Shown piece after piece: positions 31,082 to 42,412 of a DNA stretch of 64,000 nt. Source of the DNA: Hemileia vastatrix. Taxonomy: Eukaryota; Basidiomycota; Pucciniomycetes; Pucciniales; Zaghouaniaceae. Below the pieces are notes generated by a model. The model was not told the origin of the DNA, did not search any database, and saw only the letters and a program-made list of their open reading frames with translations. The first letter of the stretch is position 1. The number at the start of each line of letters is the position of its first letter. The position numbers and the translations under genes are program-made. The DNA lies in contig JASXTE010000015.1 of the NCBI GenBank assembly GCA_030280995.1, positions 3,583,001 to 3,647,000 on the forward strand, written 5' to 3'.

Positions 31082-32258
31082 TGTCAGTACAGTCTAGTAT
31101 ATAAGTATGATATAATAGTGTTATTTTATGGTCCTACTACTTATTAATAAATGATTTAGTGATTAAACCTCAGGGGAAGACTAATAGAATAGTTATACTC
31201 AAATTAAACTCACAATACTTGGATTTAAATGCGTGCTAGTGGTGGAAAATAGAAGAATAAAATATAGTTACAGCTTTTATAAAGATAATATCAATTTATA
31301 AGGGCTTTATAATATATTTCTGAATGTTAATAATTGTAGTGTAATGTTTGTTTGAAGTGTAGTAATTGAATGATGATAATAAACCGTCAAAATCCCTCCT
31401 TACTTATACCCAAATCCACTGGAGTGCACAGACCTTCAATCCAGATGATGTCACTGCTATCCCCGGCAATTACAGCACTGTGAGGGCCCATCACCTCCCC
31501 ATGGCGTCCACTTCAAGCAGTTTCAACACCCAGACCTCCAGTAAGGACCCTCCATCACTATTAATAATAACACAGAGTCATACCATAAATAGAAATCCCA
31601 GATAAAAGCGGATACCATAAAGAAACAGGTAAAATAAAAGATCAAAAAGAGATTTAATGAAACTAAAAGCATATAAAGGAAACAAATAAAATGTCCAAGC
31701 CCCCAATAACATCCCCAAGCATCCACATTAACCCAGAAACATCTTTCCAACCCATAAATCCGTGAATAACCATCCAAGGAAGTAATTTTAGTTGTCCAAA
31801 CTGGGTGTATGCGCCTGATATAGGTGTCTATGCTTCTGTAGGCGTTGTGAGTCCACTGATTTCGTCCATATGACCTAAAATAAGCAGAAAAACAAAGGTT
31901 ATAGGCTATTAAGGGGCTAAAACCCACTTATATACCTAAATATACATAATATACTGCATATTTCACTGAATATGAGATTTATGTATACATATAAGCTTAT
32001 GTATGTCAATAATTACTTCATATCACTTAAGATAAGTATATTATGACTCCATTAACACCTTAATAAGTATTATTAGGCCATGGATAAGCTATTTAAACTA
32101 TTATAAATTATATAATAGAATAATAATTATATATATATATCATAAAATAATATATATTATTATTTTAACCTTATTTTTAAGATATAAGCTTAATCTAGTT
32201 AAGGTTATCTTATTTTAAGCATAAGAAATACTCAGTCCTAAGGATATTTAGGCTGACA
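31082..32258 (-). repeat. 5' LTR of B2
   Basis: 1177 bp, bounded by TGTCAG and CTGACA and followed by the GATTT duplication (32259-32263). It drives transcription leftwards into gag. Confidence 0.97.
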
Positions 32259-32397
32259 GATTTGATACCGCGCAAGCTGGCATGCTCATTGTTCAGTGCA
32301 CAGTCTTCTCAGAAGAATTACAGCTGAGTTAAGACTGAATCAAATCAATGATAGGGATTGGTACCTGCTATCAGGTGCCAACATTTTTTTTCTGGTG

Positions 32398-32914
32398 TAA
32401 GTTACAAGAAAAATAAAAAAAATGTTACATATTTATTGCATAGCCATTACACATTTGTAACGAAACTGTGACTCACTATGGCACAACAGAATTTTTGGGT
32501 AGTGACAATGTCCCTCAGGGAACAACGGCATCAAGAGGAAGGGAAAAAAATTATAGTACCTTTCAAACTGAAAATTTAGATTATGATAAGTATGAGTAAA
32601 CTTGTATATCCTGACACATTTTATCATTTTTACTTGTGTCATTTAAGTGATTATTCACAACAACATGATGCAGAAGAAAGGAATTACAAGAGTGTCAAAA
32701 TTTACAGCTGATTGATCTGCTATATATATGACTAAAGAAGGAGTAAGCCACTAAATCGCAAGCTGAGATTTAAGAGTGGGGAATAGAAAGAGAAAAGAAA
32801 TGTGAATGACTAGGGGGCCAAGGCTGGGAATATATGCAAGAGTGTATGCATAGGAAACAGAAGTAAAATATAGAAAATAATAAAAAAAGAAAAGAAAAGA
32901 AAAGTCAAGTAACG
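32398..32914 (+). promoter_or_regulatory. Upstream region of the host gene
   Basis: About 500 bp between the MITE end and the host-gene ATG. A TATATATATG stretch lies at 32721-32730, about 190 bp upstream of the ATG, and an A/G-rich tract (AAAAGAAAAGAAAAG) directly precedes the start. Promoter identity is inferred from position. Young TE insertions lie within about 520 bp of the gene. Confidence 0.4.
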
Positions 32915-34034
32915 ATGAAGCGAAAAACAGACGACAAGGGACACTCTGCCTCTGGCTCGGTGCTTGGGTCTTCTTCTGCATCTGCATCGTCAACCTCACG
33001 AACAGCTTCTCTCATCCGGGCCTCGTGGGGAGAGTCTGCTGCCCAAGTACGAGATGAAGACGTCGAGCGCTATGTCGCCGATCTCATTCTAAACGACGCT
33101 CGACAGCAAATACGCAAATTCACCCATCCGTGCGTTTGTTTGTCCTCTCTTTTACCCTTTCATATATCTATCCAATCACTTTTTGTCCTGCTCATTCATT
33201 CATCCTGCAACCTTAGCCCCTCCTCATCACGCCCTCCTCCCACCAACAAGCGCTTCCTTTCTTCCGTCATCCGTCATGTCAATCACCATAATCAAGCTCT
33301 GATTAATCCAAACAATCATTCTCACCGGATTTCCCGTTCAAAGTATGCTCATCTTCATCATCATCCTTTCATCAATCTTCCCCCTTATTTACCCCCTCAC
33401 ACGCTTACTTACTTTCTCCTTTTCTTTTAAAAGCTCTCCATCGGATTCCCCACCTTCGTCCCTTTCTCTACCTACCCCTTCGACAAGTCGCCTGCCTGAA
33501 AATGAACCGTCTGCTTCGAATCCCACTTCCCTTTCGAAAATGGACAAATACTTCTCTGCCTCGTATGATCCTTTGCTAGACGTGTGCCTCGATGAGCTCA
33601 CAGATTCCAAAACTCGCATCATTGCTCCTGGTAATGTCGATGACTGGGATTCCGTCCTTTCTCACGTCAATCAGCAAAAGGAGGAGAAACGTCGACGTAA
33701 GGAAGCTCATCGAGAAGCTAAGCGACAACGTAAGGAAGAACGTCGTCTCCTCCGCCAACACCGTAGGGCTGCCCGTCGCGAACGACATCATGAAAGCTCT
33801 TCACCGCCTCTTTCTCCAACTAAGCATAGAAGCAAAAAACACAAGAAGAGCTCCAAATCGAGAAGCTTCTCTGTATCTAGCTCTGATAGCGAGTCTTCCT
33901 CTCAAGCCCATCATCATCATTTAACTCATGCACAGCGTACTGCACGTAAAGAGTTGGGTTTAATGGACATTGAAGGGTATGCCAAGCGTGGTAAAATTCG
34001 TGAATGGGATTTGGGAAAAGAATGTCCAACTTGA
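32915..34034 (+). CDS. Conserved basic nuclear-type protein, three exons (only clear host gene)
   Basis: The model is join(32915..33129,33217..33342,33434..34034), 313 aa. Introns of 87 and 91 nt (GTGCGT...TTAG and GTATGC...AAAG) preserve the frame. GC and codon use are visibly higher than in all neighbours. The N-terminus is Ser-rich (1-30). A KRFLSSVIRHVNHHNQAL block (exon 2) resembles the conserved N-terminal motif of NKAPD1/C11orf57-like proteins. Then come DKYFSASYDPLLDV and DDWDSVLSHV, a long Arg/Lys/Glu helix (about 205-240), an SR-like serine tract and a conserved-looking C-terminus (LMDIEGYAKRGKIREWDLG). This suggests a nuclear or RNA-processing role, but family identity is tentative. 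Intron 1 is in frame and stop-free, so retention is possible. Confidence 0.85.
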
Positions 34035-34351
34035 ATAGCTTTCAGTCATGGATGGTTATAGCCCATACCGAAAAGGTTCTGTCCTTGTAAATGTTTGTAT
34101 AATTCATTTTATATAGCCTAATTTATATAGCCATATCAATATATTTTATTTAATGATATTTTTGAATGCTCAGTGACACTTTCTTCTTGTAGATTAACAC
34201 TATACAATCGTTTTAACATAGAGTTTTATCCTTGCCTTGCCTGAGAGTTGGTCTTAGTATTTGAAGTTGACAACACCAATGACTTGAACAAGCTTGGTCA
34301 TGCCAAAATTTAAATAAAGTTTTTGTATACTCAAGACACGACATACAATTA
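34035..34351 (+). other. 3' flank of the host gene
   Basis: AT-rich untranslated and intergenic DNA with several AATATA or TTTATT stretches that could serve as polyadenylation signals. No further gene. Confidence 0.45.
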
Positions 34352-35036
34352 TATTACATTTCATGGTAAACAAGGCCGCTGTTCAAATGAATTCCGGCCG
34401 GTTGTAAATTAATTTATCCCGGTTTTATTTAAACAAGGCCGGTGCTCAAATTAATTCAGACCGCTAGTAAAAAAAATGCGGCCGAGCATCCAGTAAAACA
34501 AGGCTGCTCCTACAGTGGAGCGGCCAATCCCGCTTTTCCCGTTTGCTACAGCGCACAAAGCATTTTTTTTTTTTCTAGTTTCGTCATGAGTTAACTTATA
34601 AACCAAACACTGTAAGAGAGAGTAAAAACAAAAAATATAACAACTAATGATACAGCTCACCTACAAGCTCAAATACTAGTAGCTTTGACAATGCAATAAA
34701 TCATGGTAATTTGACTTCACTTTCAATACTATCAGCTTCTTGAGTAATTTGTTGAGCAGAATCACAATAACTTAACAAGTCTTCTATATTAGATCAAGTA
34801 AATATAAAGGATGAGGGGTGATTTGCTTTCTAGGAGATGTAAAAGTAATAAAAAGATGCATTGACCGCTTTACTTGATGTCCAGCCTAACAATACTTGAT
34901 GAGACGACAGGCTCAATTAAATTTCATTACGATTAATCAACAAGTGAAAGACCGGGCATCAGGTTAACAAGGCCGCCAGTCTCAATTCAATTTAAAACCC
35001 GTCTTGTTTACCGTGGCATGTAACATTACAACCGAA
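34352..35036. repeat. Foldback-like element with AACAAGGCCG repeats
   Basis: The ends form an imperfect inverted repeat: TTACATTTCATGGTAAACAA at the left (34353) and, in reverse complement, TTACATGCCACGGTAAACAA at the right (35009-35030). Inside, AACAAGGC(C/T)G recurs near 34368, 34431, 34494 and 34967, usually followed by a TCAAAT or TCAATT stretch. No coding capacity and no clear target duplication. It is probably a small non-autonomous element. Confidence 0.5.
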
Positions 35037-35124
35037 ACCAATAAAAGCATCCACGAGCGTCGAGCTGAAAACCCTTTCACTCATGCTCGCTGCAAATAGA
35101 GCAAGATGACCAGAAACTCACCAT

Positions 35125-35165
35125 CACAGGGCTTATCCCGGTTTTTAAAAGCCGGGTTTTTTGTT
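35125..35165. other. Hairpin next to the poly-T tract
   Basis: CCCGG and CCGGG arms around a TTTTTAAAAG centre form a stable stem (35137-35156) just before the LINE poly(A) tail (poly-T on this strand). Confidence 0.4.
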
Positions 35166-35171
35166 CTGGTT

Positions 35172-35590
35172 TTTTTGATTTTTTTTTTTTTTTTTTTTGG
35201 CAGAGAAGATCAGGGTACTTGCTTTCTTATTTTTTATTTATTTTTATTTCGTACAATCTCACCCAGCTGGGTGGCATGAAGGAGAAAAAGCTAGTTAATG
35301 TATTTACATGTTAGGGTTGACAGAGGGATAAGGAGACATTGGGCAACAAACAAGGCGACAACTTGTGATTACTGTGAGAGGGGAACATTGTTAGAGAATC
35401 TACCAGTGAGAACAAGGAATTTAGTTGACAATGGGGTGATGGGAGAGAAAGAGAGAAGATTGGATGTAGTAAAGCAAATTTTGTGTTTTTGTGCCGCTTT
35501 TATGAGGATGCGGCGTTGCTCTAAATGAGTGGGGCAGAAGAGGATGATATGATTAGGCGTATCTTGAGAGGTGGGGCATTGAGGGGACAA
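35172..35590 (-). mobile_element. 5'-truncated LINE (Tad/L1-like) 3' end
   Basis: The minus-strand frame 35590-35369 encodes the C-terminal CCHC-type finger of non-LTR retrotransposon polymerases (C-P-T...DTPNHIILFC) followed by a helical tail with LLSFSPITPL and FLVLTGRFSN. After the stop comes an untranslated part of about 170 nt and then a poly(A) tail, seen as about 20 T at 35177-35197 on the plus strand. A C-terminus, 3' UTR and poly(A) with no upstream domains is the classic outcome of truncated reverse transcription. The exact 5' break is near 35600. No target duplication was identified. Confidence 0.75.
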
Positions 35591-35689
35591 AGGTACTCAA
35601 AATAAAGGGACAATCCTACTCAGTGTAATGTTTTGTAATTTCCCGCTGTTTGCACACTGTGTTAGCACTATGCCTAAAGTGAAATATAC

Positions 35690-35889
35690 CCAATAGGGGG
35701 TATCAAAGTTAGAAATTTGTAATTATTTATAAGGTATTTAACAACACAAAAATAAAGTTACAGCGTTGACATTATTTCTCAGTAAAAAGTTGATTTTGGG
35801 AGCACAATATGCACTAATCATGGTTGATTTGGTGGAAAAAAGAGGCATTTTAAAATGGAAGATTTCTAACTTTGATACCCTCTAATAGG
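35690..35889. mobile_element. Small MITE with AATAGGGGGTATCAAAG termini
   Basis: About 200 bp bounded by inverted repeats: AATAGGGGGTATCAAAGTTA at the left and its near complement (TAACTTTGATACCCTCTAAT) at the right. A third, directly repeated copy of this terminus starts the F relic at 35882, so the two belong to one terminal-repeat family. No coding capacity. Confidence 0.65.
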
Positions 35890-37035
35890 GGGTCTCAATG
35901 TTAGCTGATCTGCAATTAAATTAATTGAGGATAAAAATCCTTTTATGTGTCAATGTTCACCTCTTATCTGACATTTTTCTCTTCAATTTTTGATAACCAC
36001 ATCTTGGACAACTTTCTGGATATGCCAGCTTCCCTACCTTGCTGTGCACTCCCACCCTCATCCCATCCTGTCTATTCCTTCTATTTGTTCAGATTCCTCC
36101 CTATCTCATCTGCTCATTTCTACTCCTTTTCATCATCAAATATCTTAACATGCCTTATTGTCACATATCTTCTCAACGGCAGCCTTTCCCCACTTGTTCT
36201 TCAAATCCAGCTACTCCCTCTTTCCCCCACTCAGCTAAGAAATCAAAGACCATTCAACTAAAAAATAGATGATCATCTCATACTTATCAACTTGCTAAAA
36301 ACTAAAACTAATGATGATTCTTCTTTTGGTACTGAGAATGCAACTAAAGTAAGACTGCCCCCACATCAAACATCAATGACTATTTTTTAATGGCTAACAA
36401 ATTAAGAAATAAGATGAAGGGAACAATAGATCTTTTTCCAAAACAGGTGTCTGAACACTTCAAGCACTATTGAGTCAAATACAAGAAGGCTAAGCCTCTT
36501 TCATCTTCCACTGGTTTTGGTATTACTGACATTGATATCAGTAAGGCAAAAAATCTATAGATGATAAGCTTGATTTTTTATATCTTTACTATAAAGAGAT
36601 GGATTCTATATTTGGCAAGTGAGCTGATGTTAATCTGGAAAACATGTTGGATGGAGAAGATGCTATCTCTAAACATGATATCAAGAGAAATCTTTTTGAA
36701 TCCTGTTCTTCCACTCAAGCCTCCCCTCTTTTTAATTAAGCCAATCAAGATATCTTTTGTATAGATCCTGATAGTGATATAAACCAGCCCAATCTAACTC
36801 AAGTGAGTTATTTTCTTGTATCTAGTCAATTTTTTTATTTACTTCTTTTTTTCTTATTTCTAAAAAGGCTAATGAACAAACCCAGGATCCACAATCAAGC
36901 AACTCTGAAGCTAGAAACAATGATGATGACAACAATATACCAAATTCCTCCAACAAAAATCAAAGACCTTCAACTCCTCTGAATTTCAGCAGTCAAAGAA
37001 AACAAAAAAGAGATAGTACTTTTCAAACCCCTATT
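35882..37035 (+). mobile_element. Relic F, copy 2 (left part)
   Basis: Matches copy 1 (21747-22946) in inverted orientation. It begins with AATAGGGGGTCTCAA and is interrupted at 37035 by element E2. The F sequence appears to resume at 47499 on the far side of E2. Confidence 0.8.
36404..37035 (+). pseudogene. F gene relic, copy 2 (exons left of E2)
   Basis: The frame starts at MANKLRN (ATG near 36392-36404), has TGA after FKHY (shared with copy 1), then further stops (after KNL, after FGK and after PLFN) and a probable intron from GTGAGT (36800) to AAG near 36868. The exon after it keeps an open Asn/Ser-rich and Lys-rich frame that reaches the E2 boundary and continues in the same frame for 17 codons beyond it, before a GTAAGT donor. 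It is more decayed than copy 1. Function unknown. Confidence 0.6.
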
Positions 37036-37948
37036 CACCATGAAAAAACAGCCAGCACCTGTTAGCAGGTGCCAAACCCTCAATACATTTGTGATTCAAG
37101 CATAACTCAGATTTGATACCATGCCAGCTGTCATGCTCAGTGATCTGTGCACAGTCTTCTCAGAAGAATTACAGCTGACACCACATGCAAACTTCAGAGG
37201 AATTGCCCATTTCATCAACTGAAGGTTTTGCCAGGGACTCAATTTCCCAACTAGGCATAAATGGAATCCTCACCAAGGCTTTTCATTTCACCAAACCCTT
37301 TTTGAATTCCCGCCTTGCAACAACTATCTGCCTCACCATTGCTATCCTCTTTTCATCTTGCAATTCAACAAACTAAAATGTTTATCCTCAATGCCATCCT
37401 GGAAACCAGAGTGTGATATTGGTCTGTCATTTCAAAACTTGCTGCTGCCTACTCCCAAGTTGCCCAACCTAATCTATACAGTTTTTGCATTGCCAACAGA
37501 CTAAGTTTTCCATACCATTTTATATACTTAGTCTTTCCCCTCCTTTTCTGCTGCTTTATAAGTCATGATAGTCAAACCATCTCAATACATCCCAATTTGT
37601 TTCCAGAGTCCAATTCCTAAGCATAGAAGTACATCTATGCCATTATGTAAATTAAAAATATCAAACAATAACCTCATTTGATTACAGTAATGGATCTTTT
37701 CAACTTATCCATGATCCCTTCCTCACCATATATTGCGCATTGTGTGTCAGTATGCAATACAGCTATGTAATGAATAGGAAATGCCTGACAACACATTTGT
37801 GCAGTTTTCCTTCTTGCATTTTCTTTTCCATCTTAATACCACAGTAGAATAAATCCTTCCATCTGCTCCACTATTGAGTTTCTATCACCCTTTCAACTTA
37901 TTATTTATTATTTATTTTGCTTTTTTTCCCCCAATTAATAGCCAAAGA

Positions 37949-38693
37949 ATGGATGTATGTCTATGTAGCAAATGTGCCAAATTCTATAAGTTGAACTCTC
38001 AAGGTGTTTGCCAACCAGGCCACCTACTCTCACTCCGCAACATCCGTAAACACAAAAATTTAGATTCAGAAATACAGACAGATTTTCCTGCTGCACAAAG
38101 CTCCATCCTCCCTTTTGTTAACCCCAGCATGAGTGCTCCTTCTAATGAGATTATTTCCCCCTCCACCATTTTCTTTGACAAACTTTTTGATTTGCACTTG
38201 GATGTAGGCAGTAAGTACCTCTTACTCTCTTTCTCTGAACCCATGTATTTGTGTCTCAGTCACTCCACCAAAAAAATTTATTGTCTTCTTAGATGGATCA
38301 GAAACTAAATATGGTATAGTAAAAGAGATAATGATAGCTGAGCTCCCAGAATCAGGGTATGAACTTGTTATTCAAGTCCAACTGATTGACATATCATTTT
38401 CTACAAACCCTCAGGTCTCTAGTGTGTTCAAAGAATATCTACTTTTGATGAAAACCAAGGTAGGAAAAATAACACAAACATTAAATTTTCTGCATTATTC
38501 ACAGGTCCTGAAGACTTTTTCTTATAGAATATTGGATCATGGGACATTTGGTATACCACAAAATGGTATAATAATTATCCCCATTGATTATCTTCCTTTT
38601 TTGGTTCAAGATGAAGGTATTTCGGAACAAGAATTTTCAGAGCATGGTTTAATGGAGGGAAGTAGCAAATGGGATGAAGTGGAATATATTTAA
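37949..38693 (+). CDS. Core-less CACTA transposase derivative, two exons, 231 aa
   Basis: The model is join(37949..38210,38260..38693), with donor GTAAGT at 38211, acceptor CAG at 38259 and the frame kept. Residues 1-30 hold a cysteine motif (CLCSKC ... CQPGH) like the N-terminus of the transposase at 39482. A Ser/Pro linker follows. The second half matches the C-terminal domain of that transposase: YGIVKEI against FGKVLRI, SSVFKEYL against SDIFKTLR, and the hydrophobic IPIDYL against LSPVLKYL. The whole catalytic DDE core is missing, yet the ORF is intact and splice sites bridge the gap. It cannot transpose on its own. A repressor or accessory role is speculation. Confidence 0.62.
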
Positions 38694-39012
38694 TCTATAT
38701 TTATATCTATACCTATTATTTATGTTCAAGGATGAAAGGAATAAAAGAATAAGGTATTATTTATTAGATATAGATACTACCTGGCCTGAAAATAAAAATT
38801 CTATTACCTAATTAATAAATATCCAGAGATTCATAATGACAGCCATTTTTTATTTTTATATTAATGTTGAAAAATTTAAAAGAAACACAAAAATATTAAA
38901 CCCATCTGAGACACACATAAAAGGCAAGTAAAAAATTAATAATAAAGAATAATTAAATCTTATTAGCAGGGAAAAAATATGTTTTCTCAAATAACAAACC
39001 ATTGAACATTAA
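38694..39012. other. E2 sequence 3' of the core-less transposase
   Basis: AT-rich non-coding DNA up to the insertion point of the nested CACTA element, ending with its TAA target duplication (39010-39012). Confidence 0.5.
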
Positions 39013-39294
39013 CACTACGTGCAAACAGCTGAACTTTCCACCGCAGCGTCGCGCCGACCCTGCGGGAGGTTCTTTTCAAAATTGGCCCACAGCATCAGCT
39101 GGGTTTCTCATGGTAACTATGTGATTTTTTTTATCTTTTATCCTATGCTGCAAGACTTAATATCTTCCTGCTATTATCTTGTTGCACATTCTACTCTGTA
39201 ACCAAAGAAAAAACACCGTACATAACTTTTGATTCATATGTAACAAAGAATCTAATTTAAGTCAGAATTTATTTTGCAATGCATTTTATATACT
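39013..39294 (+). repeat. Left terminal inverted repeat of the CACTA element
   Basis: About 282 bp, pairing with 45997-46253. It has about 25 bp of extra GC-rich sequence (CCACCGCAGCGTCGCGCC region) not present in the right repeat. Confidence 0.92.
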
Positions 39295-39481
39295 TTTTGA
39301 TCATATGTAAGGAAGAAATTTCTCAAGGTGGTTTTATATTATGAAATATAAAATCTTTAAGTAAAATTTCAAAGGAAGTAAATTTTACCTTCCATCCTAT
39401 GACCTAAGGCTTATCATTTTGCCAATCTCTCACCATACCACTTAATTACAGCCAAAAAAAACATACACCTATCATAAAATC

Positions 39482-42412
39482 ATGGACCCCAGCTCTGATT
39501 CAAACATTTGAGTAATTTGTGATTGCCCCAACTGCTGTAAGTTCACAATACTCAATGCTTCAGGAGAGGAAGTCAAGGGATGTTATGTTAGTCGTAAAAC
39601 TTGGACAAAACATCAAGGTAAAAAATACTGTCTTCTGGAATCAATGCAGCAACTAAATTTGTCAACATCTGCATCAAACAAAAAAAATGCCAAGAGTCCA
39701 TCATCCTTCAGTTCCGGAAGTGCTTCTATCACTGATGAAGATTTTGATATCAATTTTGATTCAACTTCCTTTCTAAGTAAGCACTTTACCTTTCATTTTA
39801 GGTTTCTATGCTGAAACTCGAGTACTTTGTCTTTATTGTAGACTTTATCCTGGGTTTTATAACCTGGCTACATATTTCCGGTGGCATCAGTCATATTAAA
39901 ATGAAATATGTAATCCAATGCATAATATACATTGTCAGTAAATGCCACCAACTACCACCAGAGTTCAACCTTGAATCTCGAGTTCCACATGACATCCGTA
40001 TGGTCACAAAAAGACTCAAACTAAAGATAAAATTAGAAAAGTTTGTCAGCCGTCCAAAATGCTATTCCCTGCATAATCTTGAAACTTCACCTGATATGTG
40101 TGGCTACAAACCTACCAAGCGATCTGCCACTTGCAATGAGGAACTTTTCTTTGCCATCAATTGCCATGCTAGATCCATGGACACGTTTCAGAATGATATG
40201 ATGCTTTCTCTACAAGATGAAGAATCCATTTCTTATAGGCCAAAAAGCTGCTTTGTAGTTCAAGACTTTAATAGCTGGCTTGGTTGGCCCCTTGTATTAA
40301 CCAATGTCGAGATGGAAATCAAACAGTGGGCTAATTTTGTGGCTGGATTGTCAAATGGGAAGTTTTATGATTATCTTCAATCAGAAGGGTACCAAAATAT
40401 ACAAATTCATGGATCGGATGAAAATAAAAAAGATCTCCAACTACAATTTTTGCTTTTTGTTGACTGGTACAACCCATTTGGAAATAAAATCTCTGGAAAA
40501 CAAGTATTGATTGGTGTCATGGCCATGCAGTGTCTAAACTTACCACCAACAACACGCTATAAGACTCAATATACATTTCTCTTTGGCATTATTCCGGCAC
40601 CTAATCAACCAGACATGGTGACAATCAACAATATTCTAAAACCTTTGGTAGACAAAATGCTTGAAATGGATCAAGGTTTTAAGATCAAAACTTACCAGTT
40701 TCCCAAAGGAAGAACTGTAACAGCTAGATTGGCTGCACTGATTGGTGATATTGTTGCAACCCACAAAGTTGGAGGGTTTGCTTCACATTCATCATATAAG
40801 TTTTGCTCCTGGTGTCATATAAGTAAATCAGATATCAGCAAAATGAAAGTTGGAGAAAAAAGAGAAAGAGAAAATACTTTTCTTGTTTCTCATGAGTGGA
40901 AAGAAGCACGTATCTTGGCTGGACAGTCAAAACTTGTTAAAGAAACAGGAGTGAGATGGTCAGAACTTAATTGCCTCCCTTACTGGGACCCTGTCAACAT
41001 TATTGTTCTTGGTGTCCTCCACAACTGGTATGAAGGAGTTCTTTGTCATCACTTTCGAGATCTTTGGAACTATAAGCCTAAAAGCACACGATTTGGAAGA
41101 GATACAGTATGTGGGTCAGCTAGTGAAGATGATACAAGTGAAAGTGATACAATTAGTTCAAGTAGAAAAAATAAAGGAGCTTAAAATAAACGGCAACAGG
41201 ATAAACTAATTCTAGCAATAAGCCAGATTATAGTCCCTACTGGAATAGCTTCTTTGCCAAAAGGAGTCAGAACTGCAAAAAACGGAAAATTTAAAGCAAG
41301 TGAATGGATAGTTTTATTTTTGATTTATCTACCGTTAGCCTGGGTTGATACAATGTTGGACCAACTTGATATAGAGGGCCAGATAGCTGAAGAGAAGGTC
41401 CACATTCAAAATCTCAGTGCCATTGTTGAATGCACAAAAATTGTTGCTTCAAGGGAGGTAACACCAGATTCACCTAGGAATTTTGCAGAAAAGTATGGCA
41501 AATACATGAGAGCATCAGCAATTTTGTGGGAGGGACAAAATCTTTGTCCAAATCATCATTATGCATGGCACCTTCCTGAACAGCTGAGTTGGTGGGGGCC
41601 TCTAATTGGAATTTCTGAGTTCTATGGGGAACAACTAGTGGGCACTCTTCAGAAGATAAAGACAAATAAAAAAAATGTCAGTATTCTTTCATTTAATTAC
41701 TAATGATTTTAAACTACTGACCTTTTCTTATTTTCTTTTTTTTAAGGCGGAGATGGAAAACACAATAATGAATCAGTTTTGTCAGTTACAAAGGATTGAT
41801 GGACAGAAATTGCTGCATGTGAAAAAGAAAGAACATAGAATGAGGTCAAATGGTCAGAAATTTATATTTACTGAGGAGCTCTACAATCAAATTTATATTT
41901 TTTTAAAACAAAACGAACCTTATCTGCGCCATTATAGTGACTGGCCACATCCCAATGGATGTCAAATTCTGAGCCAGTGGGGAAAAGAACTTCTGAATCA
42001 TAAGTTTAAAAATGGAAGCTACATTTCAAAGAATAAACCAAACCAATATTGTGAAGTACAAATTTATTTCCATCGTGAGTTTGGTAAAGTTCTCAGAATC
42101 TTAAAGTTGGATGGAAGTGAAGAAAAAAATATTGTGGTTTGCATCAATGTTTTGAATCCGGTGGATGAAAATAGAAAAGTCAGTGATATTTTCAAAACTT
42201 TAAGAGTTTATCAAAGGGATTTGGGACATGATGTAGTAGCCAAAATTGTAAGAGGAAAAGATATTTGTGGTCTTGTGGCCTATTGCACTCTTCGTCCATA
42301 TCTATTAGGGGTTAAAAAGCCGACAATTTTGTTGAGTCCAGTTTTAAAATATTTATCAGGAACTTTTGATGTTGTGGAAAATGATGAAATGGATAAGAAT
42401 TTAGATGATTAA
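39482..42412 (+). pseudogene. Tnp2-type CACTA transposase, three exons, two in-frame stops
   Basis: The model is join(39482..39776,39842..41676,41747..42412), with introns of 65 and 70 nt and the frame kept; it would be about 931 aa. The N-terminus has a CDCPNCC finger-like motif. The middle matches fungal Tnp2 transposases: DWYNPFGNKISGKQ near residue 209 of exon 2, LNLPP, then PNQPDMVTIN, then FCSWCH, and HNWYEGVLCHHFRDLW. The C-terminal domain follows the second intron. TGA at 39509-39511 and TAA at 41182-41184 break the frame. The first could be bypassed by a later start, the second not. Acts on the CACTA termini in trans in active relatives. Confidence 0.88.

Larger units (their letters stand above)
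23409..32258 (-). mobile_element. Complete, young chromoviral gypsy retrotransposon B2
   Basis: The 8850-bp element has two 1177-bp LTRs (TGTCAG...CTGACA), a 5-bp GATTT target duplication, the polypurine tract GGGTGAGGGAG and an unbroken 1955-codon Gag-Pol. The only LTR difference I noticed is one base at LTR position 7 (C versus T). The order protease-RT-RNase H-integrase-chromodomain places it among the chromoviruses of Ty3/gypsy. Near-identical LTRs and an intact ORF point to a recent insertion, so it could still be active. Confidence 0.97.
23330..32397 (+). mobile_element. CACTA-like MITE-E, copy 2, carrying the B2 insertion
   Basis: The left part (23330-23408) begins CACCACGAAAAAACAGCC; the right part (32264-32397) ends TTTTCTGGTG. 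Together they make a 213-bp MITE matching copy 1 (212 bp). A palindromic hairpin GCACCTGCTAGCAGGTGC lies near the left end, and a similar one near the right. The internal sequence aligns with the left 140 bp and right 60 bp of element E2. Flanking trinucleotides are TGA and TAA, so the target duplication is imperfect or mutated. Confidence 0.85.
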
